In this document: positions 47,466 to 57,384 of the stretch, piece after piece
How the letters are laid out: every line of letters starts with the position of its first letter
Numbering within the stretch: the first letter of the stretch is position 1
DNA from: Shewanella sp. OPT22
GTDB taxonomy: Bacteria > Pseudomonadota > Gammaproteobacteria > Enterobacterales > Shewanellaceae
Length of the DNA stretch: 64,000 nt
Direction of reading: 5' to 3'
Assembly: GCF_004168585.1 (NCBI RefSeq)
Contig: NZ_PGVH01000004.1
Span: 1 to 64,000, forward strand
The notes under the pieces: model-generated
What the model was told of the DNA's origin: nothing
What the model saw: the letters and a program-made list of their open reading frames with translations, nothing else
Database searches by the model: none
Program-made: the position numbers and the translations under genes

Positions 47466-49991
47466 ATGGAATTTAAGTTTCGATGGCAACAATTAACGTG
47501 CGCTTCATTGATATCATTAACACTTGCAGCTTGTGGTGGTAGCGATGATAAAAAACCAGAACCACCAGTACCATTACCTGTTCCTGTCACAACAAACGCA
47601 GCACCAACGATTACTTCTCAAGCACCCACTACAGCAACTGAAGATATTGAGTACAGCTATACGCTGGCCGTTACAGATCCCGATGATGATCAGAGTGGTT
47701 TAACGTTCACGTTAAATAATGCACCTGATGGTATGAGTGTTTCGGATACTGGCATCATCACATGGATACCAGTGGAAGGCATATTAACTTCTGGTGAAGT
47801 GAGTGTAAGCGTGGCTGATGGTGGTGAAGATGGTGCATCAGCGGCAACAGAAAGCTTTACGGTGACGGTCACTCCTGTCAATGATGCTCCGCAAATCACG
47901 GCTGAATTTTCGGCTGCGGCGACAGAAGATATCCTCTATCAGCAGCAGATAGCAGTGTCAGATTCTGATGATGAGAACAATGGTACTGATATTGTTTTTG
48001 CGTTAGTCGATGCCCCTGAAGGAATGCTGGTTTCAGAAACTGGCTTAATCACATGGACGGCCACAGAAGGCATACTTTCATCTGGTGCTGTGATGGTTGA
48101 AGTTCGAGATGGCGGAGAAGATGGAGTCAGTGTTACGACTCAAGCTCTTGAAATAACGGTCACGCCAGTGAATGATGCTCCTATGGTTGCCATGGTTGAA
48201 AAGCAGACTATTGAGACCGGACAGCAATGGAGTTACCAGCTTGATGTGACAGACGTTGATGATACTAATATTGAGCAAGACATTAATTTTGAATTGATTT
48301 CGGCCCCGAGTGGACTTGAAATTAGTGACACTGGTTTACTCACTATCACGGCTTCAGCGCAAAGTACCTTTACTTATACATTTATCGTGCGTGTCAGCGA
48401 TGGTGGTGAAGATGGTGCAGAGCCAGTTGATGTATCGATTGAGATAGAAGAACAAGTTTTTGTTCGAATCAATGGTCAAACACGTAATTATTTTAATGGC
48501 GATCAGCTTGCGGATACAAAACTAAGAGCATCAGAAGGCCTTGGCGTTCTTGCTGAAATCATCACAGATGAAACAGGGCAGTTTTCGTTTAAAATTCAAG
48601 ATATTCATTTAGCTGAAGCCGAGCGTATAACACTATCGGCTAAGAGGATGGGATATGCAGAGGCTGCGCAAACGATCAGCCCGCAAGAGTTCAGCGCTTT
48701 TCATAATTTGCTGTTGCAACCCGTTCATGCCAGCCAATCATTTGATCCTACCAATGAAACTGAACTAATGGTTGAAGACTTTAGTGTTGCTTCGATACCG
48801 CAGAATAGTTTTGTTGATCAAAATGGTGATGCCATTACATCAGCCGTTGAAGCACAAATTACCATTATTAACCCAGAATTAGATATCGATCTTATGCCTG
48901 GAGATATGGTTACGGTGGATGAAAATGGTGAACAACAACCAATAGAGTCTTTTGGTGCGATCACGGTGACGTTTAATGACGAACAAGGCAATAATGTGGA
49001 ATTTAATGGCAGTGAACCTGCAACCATTAGAATTCCAGCAACGGGTAATGCACTTTTAAGACCGGAGACTATTCCGCTCTATTATTATGATTCTATCGCA
49101 GGTGTTTGGGTAGAAGAGGGCGAAGCTTCCCTAATGACCAATGGTGATGCTCAATATTACCAAGGAACCGTTTCTCATTTCACGACTTGGAATGCTGATA
49201 TCATTTATGAAACCATTTACATCAGGGGCTGTGTTGTTGATTCAGATGGCACTCGAATAGAAGGCGCTCGTCTTACTTCTGAAGGTCGAAATTATCTGGG
49301 TACTTCTGATAGCTTTACCGATGCTGATGGAAACTTTACTCTGCCAGTGAGAATCGATTCAACGGTGTTGATTTCAGCGATTAGTGGCAGTCAAAGTCGT
49401 ACTTTCATTCAAAGTACTGCGCGTGAAGACATTACCCTTGAGGCGTGTATCGTTTTGTCTGACGCATTGACTAAGATGACGTTAACGTGGGGTGAAACCC
49501 CGACTGATCTGGATTCACATCTACTGATCCGTTACGGTGAAAATGCGTTTGAACACGTATACTTTGGCAATACGAGTGTGGTTATCCAAGATACGGTCAT
49601 TCATTTAGATGTTGATGATGTAACAAGTTATGGACCAGAAGTGATATCCATTCCTCAATTTCCTGTAGCAGGAAAGTATGAATACATCATTCATAATTAC
49701 TCAGGTCGCCCATTGATGGATCCCGTATCGACTCGTACTGAAATTATTTTTAACAACGAGTTGATTATCATGCAACCACCAGCTGATGGCGTTAAGAGGT
49801 ATTGGCATGTGTTGGATATTAATGTTGATGATGAGCTTAATGCATCAATCGAGGTTAAAAATGAGTGGCTTGATGATATTGATGATGGCTTTGTTCCGCA
49901 AGCTAGAGCGCCTGAATTGATACCTAGAGATACGCTCGATGCAATAGTAAAAGGTTTGATTAACAGTAAGTACTACAACACGGATAAATAA
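47466..49991 (+). CDS. Lipoprotein with tandem Ig/cadherin-like repeats
   Basis: 841 residues with lipobox LAAC (Cys23). Three repeats of roughly 95 residues follow (about 45-335), each with the AxTxTEDxxYxYxxxVxD, GLIxWxxxEGIL and VxVxDGGEDG patterns of cadherin-like putative-Ig domains. The middle region (about 336-560) has a beta-rich carboxypeptidase-regulatory-like character. Near 675 comes TWGETPTDLDSHLLI, a YfaP/DUF2135-type segment. Acidic Asp clusters suggest Ca2+ binding. Probably a surface adhesin or carbohydrate-binding lipoprotein; function is inferred from composition only. Confidence 0.82.
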   Translation: MEFKFRWQQLTCASLISLTLAACGGSDDKKPEPPVPLPVPVTTNAAPTITSQAPTTATEDIEYSYTLAVTDPDDDQSGLTFTLNNAPDGMSVSDTGIITWIPVEGILTSGEVSVSVADGGEDGASAATESFTVTVTPVNDAPQITAEFSAAATEDILYQQQIAVSDSDDENNGTDIVFALVDAPEGMLVSETGLITWTATEGILSSGAVMVEVRDGGEDGVSVTTQALEITVTPVNDAPMVAMVEKQTIETGQQWSYQLDVTDVDDTNIEQDINFELISAPSGLEISDTGLLTITASAQSTFTYTFIVRVSDGGEDGAEPVDVSIEIEEQVFVRINGQTRNYFNGDQLADTKLRASEGLGVLAEIITDETGQFSFKIQDIHLAEAERITLSAKRMGYAEAAQTISPQEFSAFHNLLLQPVHASQSFDPTNETELMVEDFSVASIPQNSFVDQNGDAITSAVEAQITIINPELDIDLMPGDMVTVDENGEQQPIESFGAITVTFNDEQGNNVEFNGSEPATIRIPATGNALLRPETIPLYYYDSIAGVWVEEGEASLMTNGDAQYYQGTVSHFTTWNADIIYETIYIRGCVVDSDGTRIEGARLTSEGRNYLGTSDSFTDADGNFTLPVRIDSTVLISAISGSQSRTFIQSTAREDITLEACIVLSDALTKMTLTWGETPTDLDSHLLIRYGENAFEHVYFGNTSVVIQDTVIHLDVDDVTSYGPEVISIPQFPVAGKYEYIIHNYSGRPLMDPVSTRTEIIFNNELIIMQPPADGVKRYWHVLDINVDDELNASIEVKNEWLDDIDDGFVPQARAPELIPRDTLDAIVKGLINSKYYNTDK

Positions 49992-49997
49992 CACTTA

Positions 49998-50021
49998 AAA
50001 GGAGAGCCTCGGCTCTCCTTT
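49998..50021. terminator. Bidirectional terminator between two lipoprotein genes
   Basis: aaaggagagcc (49998-50008) and ggctctccttt (50011-50021) form an 11-bp perfect stem with a 2-base loop between the convergent lipoprotein genes. T-rich flanks on both sides are short (TTTT on the minus strand). Confidence 0.75.
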
Positions 50022-50040
50022 ACACCAAACCATTACAAAG

Positions 50041-52410
50041 TTATTCAGGTATGATCATTTCCCATACAAGCCCTTGTATTCGACCTTTACTGCCATCCAT
50101 TTCTGGAGAGTAAGTTTCATTTTCATAAAAAAGTTTGGTTGAAACGTATTCCTTAGCTTGGTTTACAGCAATAAGCTCATAATACAATTGCACACTGGCG
50201 TTTGGTTCACTTCTTAATACAACTTTACCCTCGTCATCAACTTGCCAATTCAACTTAAACTGTTGTGGGGCTGGTGTAGAGTAATCAATAAAGTAACTGT
50301 AATTATTTCCATCCTCTTCGACGAATCTCAGTTGATGCTTTAAATTCTGTTCGTAGTCATAATTCTTTAAAGTGAGACCGAGTAAGTTCGATGCTGTAAA
50401 AGTAAAGTTGGTGGTTTTACAATTTCGAACACTAGCATCGAAGTCTTGAGTACTTTGCAATCGGTTCTGAGCATTGAGCTCAGCACTGTGGGCAAAATTA
50501 TCCCCAACACGACATGCTGAGAAGGGGGCTGACTTCGGTAAAATTGGTTCCCCTGATGTAAGCTTTTCAAAATCAGTTTGCTCAAAGATCTCATCTCGAC
50601 CCGTCTTATTAAACACGTACTGGTTGGGTCTGAATGGACGGTTAGCTTTAAAACGCATCCCCCAGCGCAACTTTTCATTTTGAAGCACTAAGAAGTTATT
50701 GTACTGATCTTGACCACGGTTAAAGTGAGGATAAAGCTCATTAAAAGAATGTTTTGGTAGCTTCATCGACAAAAAATCTAAGTCATCAACCGTTTCTCTT
50801 TTCCAAACCCCTTTGCCGAAAAAATTGCTGATCTGTTCCAGTTCGCCATTATCCTTGGCGTGCCACTCGATGACATATAAATCCATTCTATTTTCAGGGA
50901 GCAATTCGGCTACGATTTTTACCGTTCCAAATGTTTTCGTCACCACGCCTTTTAGTTTGGCTAGATCACCATTGGAGGGGGTTTGCGAAATCAACTGTTC
51001 AAACGAAGTCGCATGAATAAGCTCATCTTCACCAGGTAACAAGGCTTTTGCAGTATTACAAATATGATGTAAATATTCAGTACTGCCACCGCAATGTGAA
51101 CGTTGGGGCATAATGAAGTAATCATAATCTTTGGTAAACGTTAGACTATATACCTCTGCAGCATCAGAGAATTGAGCTTTAGGATCATCAAGCAGCTTCC
51201 AACCTCTCAAGTCAGGATGATCGGCAAGCACGGAATGAATTGATAAGCCATTGCTGTCCAATTTTTCGGGCGTCATTGTGGCATACAGAGCAACACTGCT
51301 TTTAACGCTAAAACGTAAACTGCCGTCTTCATTGAGTTGTTGTACAAAGAGATCGTTAGCAACAGGGGTAAAGCTGCCATTATTTAGCACCAAATAAGGG
51401 AATGGTTCAGGCTGAGCTAATGGGCTAAAACCGAATCGACTCCATATCTCTTGACTGAAGTCGGTGACCTCTGTTGAATCGTTATACAACCATGATTCGT
51501 ACCACAATATTGGTAATTCTTCGGTAAAGAAGTTATTAAGGCTGTGTATTCCATCACCTGTAACAGGCGTGCTTAGGTTGCCTGCAATACTCCTTTCATG
51601 CGCTTGAGTGACGCTAATGAGTGAGGATAGAGATTCAGGTTTGATGAGCAACGCATTTAAAAAGCGTTTCGAGAGAAACTCGTGAGCAGGAATAAAGCCA
51701 GTATTGCGATGGAAGAAAGTCGCTTCGAGCGAGGTTGCACTCAAATTTTTAACCAATTTATGGTAAATCGCCTGTAACACGTCTTTTTTGGTATGCTCAG
51801 TGTTAGTAAGCAGCTTATCTAAGTTGTGAGCGATGGCAACGGTGCTGAGTTTGGCGACGAAATGTAACCTTTCATAATGTTTTCTTTGCTCAGCAGGTAA
51901 GTTGTCATCTGATGCTTTAGCGATGTAGTCAGCGTCTACGTCGACATTTAAGTTGAGCCAGGTTTCGATTTCATGTTTTGCAGAGTCATAGTCGTGGCCT
52001 TTATTGATCAAATCTTCAATCATTGAAGTAAAAGGGCTGACAACCGTCGCTTTAGGTCTCGCAACGTAGGCAAAAGGACGTTTAACTTTTTTTCCTGAGT
52101 GAATAATCGTTGTTTCTGTATTCGCTTCAGCTACTAACCGAGAAGAGTTCAACAAACTTTCATTGGGCGTTTGTAAGATAAAGGTACCTGTTTCATCCGT
52201 TAATGCACTCGGCTCGTTTGGATCACAAATCAAGTTATCGTTACCGTCTAAGCAGACTTTGGCACTTTTCAAATAACCATCAATGACTTTACCTGTTACT
52301 GAGTAAGTAATTGGAATTTCGGGGATAACATCCTTTGACTTTTTATCATCACCCCCGCAGGCCGATAATAATACTAACGAAATACAAGCTAGGTAGGGTT
52401 TAACGCTCAT
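50041..52410 (-). CDS. Large lipoprotein with a Ca-binding-like motif
   Basis: 789 residues, lipobox LSAC (Cys18). Directly after the anchor comes a linker and a carboxypeptidase-regulatory-like beta fold with VCLDGNDNLICDPNEPSA (about 53-70), an EF-hand-like Asp/Asn loop, then TDETGTFIL. This arrangement recurs in the lipoprotein at 33622-36150. The long remainder has no motif I know. It is convergent with the Ig-repeat lipoprotein and lies between it and the TonB-dependent receptor gene. Function unknown; the receptor as partner is only a guess from adjacency. Confidence 0.75.
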   Translation of the reverse strand: MSVKPYLACISLVLLSACGGDDKKSKDVIPEIPITYSVTGKVIDGYLKSAKVCLDGNDNLICDPNEPSALTDETGTFILQTPNESLLNSSRLVAEANTETTIIHSGKKVKRPFAYVARPKATVVSPFTSMIEDLINKGHDYDSAKHEIETWLNLNVDVDADYIAKASDDNLPAEQRKHYERLHFVAKLSTVAIAHNLDKLLTNTEHTKKDVLQAIYHKLVKNLSATSLEATFFHRNTGFIPAHEFLSKRFLNALLIKPESLSSLISVTQAHERSIAGNLSTPVTGDGIHSLNNFFTEELPILWYESWLYNDSTEVTDFSQEIWSRFGFSPLAQPEPFPYLVLNNGSFTPVANDLFVQQLNEDGSLRFSVKSSVALYATMTPEKLDSNGLSIHSVLADHPDLRGWKLLDDPKAQFSDAAEVYSLTFTKDYDYFIMPQRSHCGGSTEYLHHICNTAKALLPGEDELIHATSFEQLISQTPSNGDLAKLKGVVTKTFGTVKIVAELLPENRMDLYVIEWHAKDNGELEQISNFFGKGVWKRETVDDLDFLSMKLPKHSFNELYPHFNRGQDQYNNFLVLQNEKLRWGMRFKANRPFRPNQYVFNKTGRDEIFEQTDFEKLTSGEPILPKSAPFSACRVGDNFAHSAELNAQNRLQSTQDFDASVRNCKTTNFTFTASNLLGLTLKNYDYEQNLKHQLRFVEEDGNNYSYFIDYSTPAPQQFKLNWQVDDEGKVVLRSEPNASVQLYYELIAVNQAKEYVSTKLFYENETYSPEMDGSKGRIQGLVWEMIIPE

Positions 52411-52542
52411 GCTGTCACTCCTTCGACAAATGCTTTAATGAAATAAATCCGACAGAGTTGGTAGCTATAAGCGTAGATGAAATTATATGGTTTGCAGAAC
52501 AGATGCTGTCCTAGACTAGGAGCATCTGTTCTGCGTATGGAT

Positions 52543-54783
52543 TTAGAATTGGTAACTTAGCTCAACTCCCACTGTTCTTGGTTTGTTGATAAACAGCAGT
52601 TGCCCTTGTTCGCCATAATCACGTTTACCTCTAGCGCCGACAATGGCATATTTATTCAGTAGGTTGTTAGCAAATAGTCTCAAGCCCCATTGATTTTTAG
52701 TGAATTTAACGGATGAATTAACAATCCCAAAGCCTGCTAACGTTTGGTTATCTTCATTCTTAGTCCCGACCAGACTATTTACTCTCGTCGTCACAGAGCT
52801 TTTCATGAATAATCCAGCAAACCATTGCGCATCCCAGTCGTGGCCTAAGCTATGCTCAAAGCTTGCAGTAATGCTGCCTTCATGGGTGGGTACGCCGGGA
52901 ACATGATCGCCACTAAAACCATCAAGTGATGGAGCGTCTTCAGATAATCTGGTTCTGGTATAAGCATAACCAGCGGTGACTTGCAGTCCTGAAATCGGTG
53001 CCCAAACACTTTCCAACTCCAGTCCCTGTGACGTGGCACTGCCACCATTAACGGTAATTGGAATTGCGCCTTCAGACGTTTTTCCTGAGAGCTGAAGATC
53101 TGTCCAATCAATATGATACAGACTACCATTGATGGCTAAGCTATTATCAAACATGGTGGCATGCCAACCAAGCTCATAGTTGGTTACTGAATCCGGATCA
53201 AAGCTTTTTTCATCGTCAGTGAAATCAACTTGACCGCCTTCGGGAACACCATTTGAGCCGCCACGTCTGAAACCTTCAGACATCGTAAGATAAAAGTTAA
53301 AGTCATCAGTCACTTCATAAAATGAGCTGAACTTAAAAATAGAATCTTGGTTACTGCCTTCGCCATTACTGCATTCAAAACTGAATTCATCACCTGCCAT
53401 ACCCTCATCAATTGGGAAGTCCAGACATTGATAAGAAGACTGTTCAAGGTCGAAAAATCTGGCCCCTAAGGTTACATTCCAACTGTCAGTCACAAACCAT
53501 GTTAATTCGCCAAATAGGGCTTTTTCAATGACCTTTTCTGAAGCATCGGAATAATATTCGATATTGTCAGGGCGTTCTAAACCAAGATACTCTGGGTAAC
53601 CGGGGGTAAATTCGATGGATTGACCGTTATTATCTTCATTTGCATAGTATAAACCTACCGTCCAGTTGATTAGGTCGGAGTCGTCATACTGCAATCTGAG
53701 CTCTTGTACAAAGTTACTGTTATCTGTTGTATCACGGGTATAAGCCCTAAAATCTTTGTAGTCACCGTAACCGGGCCAAATTGAGGTCGTCAGTAAATCG
53801 GTTTGATCTCGTTGTCCGAGATCCTTGAGCTGACTGTAACTGCTTGATGAAACGATACGGTATGCATCACCTTGCCAACTGATTTCCAAAGTATCTATGG
53901 TGACATCCTTATCTGCAAGTTCGATAAACCGTGCGGCATTGGCAAACTTGCTGCCAGTAAACTCTGGGTTGACAGCCTGGCGGCCTCCGACTTTCTGTTG
54001 TTGTTGAATATGAGTTAAGGTCGCTAAAGTTTCATCATTAAATGAATAAGCTACCGCTAATTTCATATGTTTGGTGTTTTCCTTATTCACATCTTGCTGT
54101 GGATCAGAAAGCACTTCTGTGTAATCAATGAAACCCTGATCTTCAGTCCAGTTATAGGCAAACCTTACTGCGAGTTTATCCTCGATAACAGCGAGATTTC
54201 CAATGGTCTGATACTCTTGGCTTAAGCCACTACTGTGGTCAATATGTGATAATTTGCTTGAGACCGATAGCGAGTCTTCGTCCAACTCCGGCTTATTTAA
54301 AATGTACTTAAGAGTACCACCCAAAGAACCTGCACCATAAAGTGTCCCTTGTGGGCCTCTCAATACTTCGACTCGATTGATATCGAGTAAGCTTAGATCA
54401 ACCAACATCGGTGTGTCATTGATATAAACCGACACTGTACCGCCGTTGCCGCCGCCATCATTCGCTGACAGTTCATCAACAGATAAACCACGGATCATCA
54501 TAGGTGAATCGTTACGCGCTCCAGTATCAACAACAGTCAACCCTGGAATGGTTAAACCAAGCTCAGCTTGATCGGTGATCCCCGCTTTTGCAAGACTGTC
54601 ACTATCCGCAACACTGATGTTGTAAGGCAAGTCTTCCACTGAAGTCAATCGTCGAGACGCTGTAACCTGAATGCGCTCAATGCCAGCGAACTCTTCAGCC
54701 ATTACTGGAGAAGAAATGCTCGCTGAACCAAGAATACCAGAGATAACAGCTGCCACAGAAGAAGGACGATATTGAAACTTCAT
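52543..54783 (-). CDS. TonB-dependent outer-membrane receptor
   Basis: 746 residues from ATG 54783, preceded by a GAGGC site; the longer frame starts with TTG at 54882 and would bury the signal peptide (MKFQYRPSSVAAVISGILGSASISSPVMA). The plug domain begins with a TonB-box-like ERIQVTASRR and includes the conserved NRVEVLRGPQGTLYGAGSLGG. The beta barrel ends at ...GVELSYQF with a terminal Phe. The substrate (siderophore, vitamin or glycan) cannot be read from the sequence; no Fur box is obvious upstream, which argues weakly against iron. Confidence 0.9.
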   Translation of the reverse strand: MKFQYRPSSVAAVISGILGSASISSPVMAEEFAGIERIQVTASRRLTSVEDLPYNISVADSDSLAKAGITDQAELGLTIPGLTVVDTGARNDSPMMIRGLSVDELSANDGGGNGGTVSVYINDTPMLVDLSLLDINRVEVLRGPQGTLYGAGSLGGTLKYILNKPELDEDSLSVSSKLSHIDHSSGLSQEYQTIGNLAVIEDKLAVRFAYNWTEDQGFIDYTEVLSDPQQDVNKENTKHMKLAVAYSFNDETLATLTHIQQQQKVGGRQAVNPEFTGSKFANAARFIELADKDVTIDTLEISWQGDAYRIVSSSSYSQLKDLGQRDQTDLLTTSIWPGYGDYKDFRAYTRDTTDNSNFVQELRLQYDDSDLINWTVGLYYANEDNNGQSIEFTPGYPEYLGLERPDNIEYYSDASEKVIEKALFGELTWFVTDSWNVTLGARFFDLEQSSYQCLDFPIDEGMAGDEFSFECSNGEGSNQDSIFKFSSFYEVTDDFNFYLTMSEGFRRGGSNGVPEGGQVDFTDDEKSFDPDSVTNYELGWHATMFDNSLAINGSLYHIDWTDLQLSGKTSEGAIPITVNGGSATSQGLELESVWAPISGLQVTAGYAYTRTRLSEDAPSLDGFSGDHVPGVPTHEGSITASFEHSLGHDWDAQWFAGLFMKSSVTTRVNSLVGTKNEDNQTLAGFGIVNSSVKFTKNQWGLRLFANNLLNKYAIVGARGKRDYGEQGQLLFINKPRTVGVELSYQF

Positions 54784-54996
54784 TTTTGCCTCATAAAAAA
54801 TTAAAAATAGTAAGTATTTATTCAGGTGACGGAATGTAACATTGAGAGATTTTTTATGCAATATTTTTAACTTTAAAATCAATTTTTAGGGGTTTATTCG
54901 ATTTGTATATTTATCATCATTCGTTATACAGATCTCTGTTCTATTAAAAGTCTCGGTGTTACAATTTGTGTCGAAATTGCGAAGGAGACGTGATGA

Positions 54997-56022
54997 ATGA
55001 AACTTAAATATATAATGTGCGCTGTTCCTCTACTTATTACTGTGGGTTGTGTTAGCTCCACCAAACCTAAAGTAAACAAGCCTCTCAGTAACCAACCTCA
55101 AGTGAGCAAAACATTAGCTCAGCCAGATCAGAAAGGACTCAAACGAGTAGTGGCAATTGCTCGATTTTCAGATGAAACAAAACGTGGAAATAGTTTTTTA
55201 CTCGATCGAAATAACAACCGAATTGGAAAACAAGCGAGTGATATTTTAAGTGCGCGCTTAACTGATTCTGGAAAGTTTATTGTTCTTGAAAGAACCGATG
55301 CTGCCCTTGTCGATCAAGAAATGCAGCCAGAGTTATCGAATGCAGTCATTGAAACAACAGAGAAAGATGGCAAAAAAACCACAGTTTTTGGTAGTCAAAA
55401 ATCGGTCCATAAGACTGACAGTATGTCACCGAGAGCGGATTATTTAATTATTGGTTCGGTATCTGAGTACGGCAGAGCAACGACCAGTGATGTTGGTGTT
55501 TTTTCCAGAAATAAGATTCAGAAAGCCAAAGTCACCGTCAATATTCGCCTCGTGAATACAAAAACTAAGCAGGTCGTCTTTTCTCAAGAGGCTTCTGGTG
55601 AAGCAACATCTGAAGCAAGCCGCACTTTAGGCGTGGGTAAAACCGCTGGTTATGATGCACAACTTGACGACAATGCTTTATCTGCAGCCATTTCTAAGCT
55701 TGTTTCTAATGTAATGGAAAACTTACTCGATGCACCTTGGCAGTCATATCTACTCGCAGAAGACAGTGGTACATACTTTATGTCTGGTGGGAAAAACCAA
55801 GGGATACAGAAAAACGATAAGTTTGATGTTTTAGTGAAGGGTAAGCAAATCAAGAACCCGCAAACAGGCATGCTTGTTGAATTACCGGGTAAAAAAGTTG
55901 CTGAAGTTCAAGTTATTGCTTTTTCAGGAAAAGGCGAGAATGAATTAAGCATGGCAACGGTGACTTCAGGAGCCGTGAATAAAGATAAATTAATGGACTA
56001 TATCGTAAGGGAAAAGGAGTAA
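54997..56022 (+). CDS. CsgG-family lipoprotein
   Basis: 341 residues, lipobox TVGC (Cys18). The CsgG/HfaB fold is seen as RVVAIARFSDETKRG...QASDILSARLTDSGKFIVLERTDA, then ADYLIIGSVSEYGRATTSDVGVFSRNKIQKAKVTVNIRLVNTKTKQVVFSQEASGEA. This family forms outer-membrane pores in curli secretion, but no csgA/csgB/csgE/csgF is nearby. It is the first gene of a four-lipoprotein operon; GGAG precedes its ATG. The gap to the next gene is 3 bases. Confidence 0.85.
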   Translation: MKLKYIMCAVPLLITVGCVSSTKPKVNKPLSNQPQVSKTLAQPDQKGLKRVVAIARFSDETKRGNSFLLDRNNNRIGKQASDILSARLTDSGKFIVLERTDAALVDQEMQPELSNAVIETTEKDGKKTTVFGSQKSVHKTDSMSPRADYLIIGSVSEYGRATTSDVGVFSRNKIQKAKVTVNIRLVNTKTKQVVFSQEASGEATSEASRTLGVGKTAGYDAQLDDNALSAAISKLVSNVMENLLDAPWQSYLLAEDSGTYFMSGGKNQGIQKNDKFDVLVKGKQIKNPQTGMLVELPGKKVAEVQVIAFSGKGENELSMATVTSGAVNKDKLMDYIVREKE

Positions 56023-56025
56023 AGA

Positions 56026-56358
56026 ATGAAAACACTTAAGTACTTCTGTTCAGCTATTTTAATGATGTTAGTTGTTGGATGCGGTTCGAGCTATAAAGCG
56101 TCTACGCAAACAGCTGAAGGCGCCTTCATTCAATTTTCGGGTAACTTTTGGGGAACGACGGTTAGTGTTGATAATCAGACACCCGTTTTGATTTCACAAG
56201 ACAAGATAGAAGCCTTCGAAATTGATGATAAAGAGGTTGTACGGTTCCCTATTGAAACTGGTACACATTCTATCAAGGTTTCAAGAGATGGAACTTTAAT
56301 CGTAAACCGTAAGATTTATGTCTCTAATTCAAATGTTTTTGAGGTGAAAGTACCATGA
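56026..56358 (+). CDS. Small lipoprotein in the CsgG operon
   Basis: 110 residues, lipobox VVGC (Cys19). The mature part is beta-rich with alternating hydrophobic residues (FIQFSGNFWGTTVSVDNQ, THSIKVSRDGTLIVNRKIYV), like a PEGA- or Ig-type fold. I do not recognise the family with certainty. It starts 3 bases after the CsgG-type gene and overlaps the DUF4810 gene start by 4 bases, so it belongs to the same unit. Confidence 0.7.
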   Translation: MKTLKYFCSAILMMLVVGCGSSYKASTQTAEGAFIQFSGNFWGTTVSVDNQTPVLISQDKIEAFEIDDKEVVRFPIETGTHSIKVSRDGTLIVNRKIYVSNSNVFEVKVP

Positions 56359-56705
56359 AATTAAAAACAATCGCATTCATGATTTTAGCTATCGGACTTG
56401 TCGGTTGTAAGGCGACCAATACCTTATACCATTGGGGTGACTATAATCATACGCTTTATAATTATACGAAAGAGCCTACAGACGAAACGAAAAAAGCTCA
56501 CATGGATGAATTAAAAAATATCATCACTACTGCAGAAGAAAAAAATAAGAAAGTCGCACCTGGCATTCATTATGAGTTGGCAATGATGGAAGCTGAAGCA
56601 GGTAATTTAGATGTCGCAAAAGCGCATCTAGCTAAAGAGAAAGAGCTTTTTCCTGAGTCAAAGACTGCAGTTAAATTAGCAATGAGAGAAATTGGGAGTC
56701 TATAA
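56355..56705 (+). CDS. DUF4810 lipoprotein
   Basis: 116 residues, lipobox LVGC (Cys18). The NTLYHWGDYNHTLYNYTKEP pattern is the hallmark of DUF4810, followed by a helical, TPR-like C-terminus (YELAMMEAEAGNLDVAKAHLAKEKELFP). DUF4810 genes are usually found next to CsgG- and DUF799-type genes, as here. Function unknown; likely a periplasmic or outer-membrane component of the same assembly. Confidence 0.85.
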   Translation: MKLKTIAFMILAIGLVGCKATNTLYHWGDYNHTLYNYTKEPTDETKKAHMDELKNIITTAEEKNKKVAPGIHYELAMMEAEAGNLDVAKAHLAKEKELFPESKTAVKLAMREIGSL

Positions 56706-56707
56706 CA

Positions 56708-57370
56708 ATGAAACGGATTTTATTCTTGGTCATAGCGTTATTTCTGACGGGCTGTCAGGCACCAAAATACATTACAAAAGAAGAAGCTTTTCCAAAAGTG
56801 TATAACGAAAAACCTGTATCTGTATTGGTTGTGCCTGCTATCAATAATACCACTGCAGCTGATGCCATTAATTTGTATTCTACGACAGTAGCTTACCCAT
56901 TAGCTGAGGCTGGTTATTACGTGTTATCTGTGCCTTATACACAGAAGTTTCTAGCTAGAGAAGGGATTTCTGATGGTGCGCAAGCAGCCCAAGTACCCCT
57001 AGATAAGTATAAAGAACTGTTTGGTGTTGATACGGTTCTTTTTGTGACGTTAAAGCAGTGGGATACCAATTATAATGTGTTAGCCGGAAACGTTACGGTT
57101 TCAGCAAAAATTGAACTCTTTTCCACACAAAGCAAACAAAGAGTTTGGTTTTATGATTCAACTATTGTTTATGACACGTCTGGAAACACCGGTAATGGAT
57201 TGTTGAATTTAATTGCAACAGCAATTCAAACTGCAAACCAGGACTATGTGCCTGTAGCGAGAGCAGTTAACGGTCAAATTATTCATACGATGCCGGTAGG
57301 TAAGTACCACCCAAGGCACGGACTGGATCAAAAAGACGTTGCTGTATTAGAAAGAAAAGTAAAACAATAA
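56708..57370 (+). CDS. DUF799/GNA1162-like lipoprotein
   Basis: 220 residues, lipobox LTGC (Cys16). The mature protein matches the DUF799 (Neisseria GNA1162-like) pattern: SVLVVPAINNTTAADA...YSTTVAYPLAEAGYYVLSV and VDTVLFVTLKQWDTNYNVL. GNA1162 structures resemble TolB N-terminal-like folds, suggesting a role in outer-membrane transport assemblies. It closes the four-gene operon, with 2 bases after the DUF4810 gene, and is followed by a strong terminator. Confidence 0.85.
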   Translation: MKRILFLVIALFLTGCQAPKYITKEEAFPKVYNEKPVSVLVVPAINNTTAADAINLYSTTVAYPLAEAGYYVLSVPYTQKFLAREGISDGAQAAQVPLDKYKELFGVDTVLFVTLKQWDTNYNVLAGNVTVSAKIELFSTQSKQRVWFYDSTIVYDTSGNTGNGLLNLIATAIQTANQDYVPVARAVNGQIIHTMPVGKYHPRHGLDQKDVAVLERKVKQ

Positions 57371-57384
57371 TTCTTTCGCTTAAT

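Noticed and set aside
47690-47899. Minus-strand frame in the Ig-repeat lipoprotein
   Set aside because: Shadow of the repeat coding sequence with repeated Val/Thr/Ser content.
54784-54996. Riboswitch or Fur box before the TonB-dependent receptor
   Set aside because: I see no recognisable B12, TPP or other riboswitch core and no good 7-1-7 Fur motif in this 213-base spacer; it is merely AT-rich.
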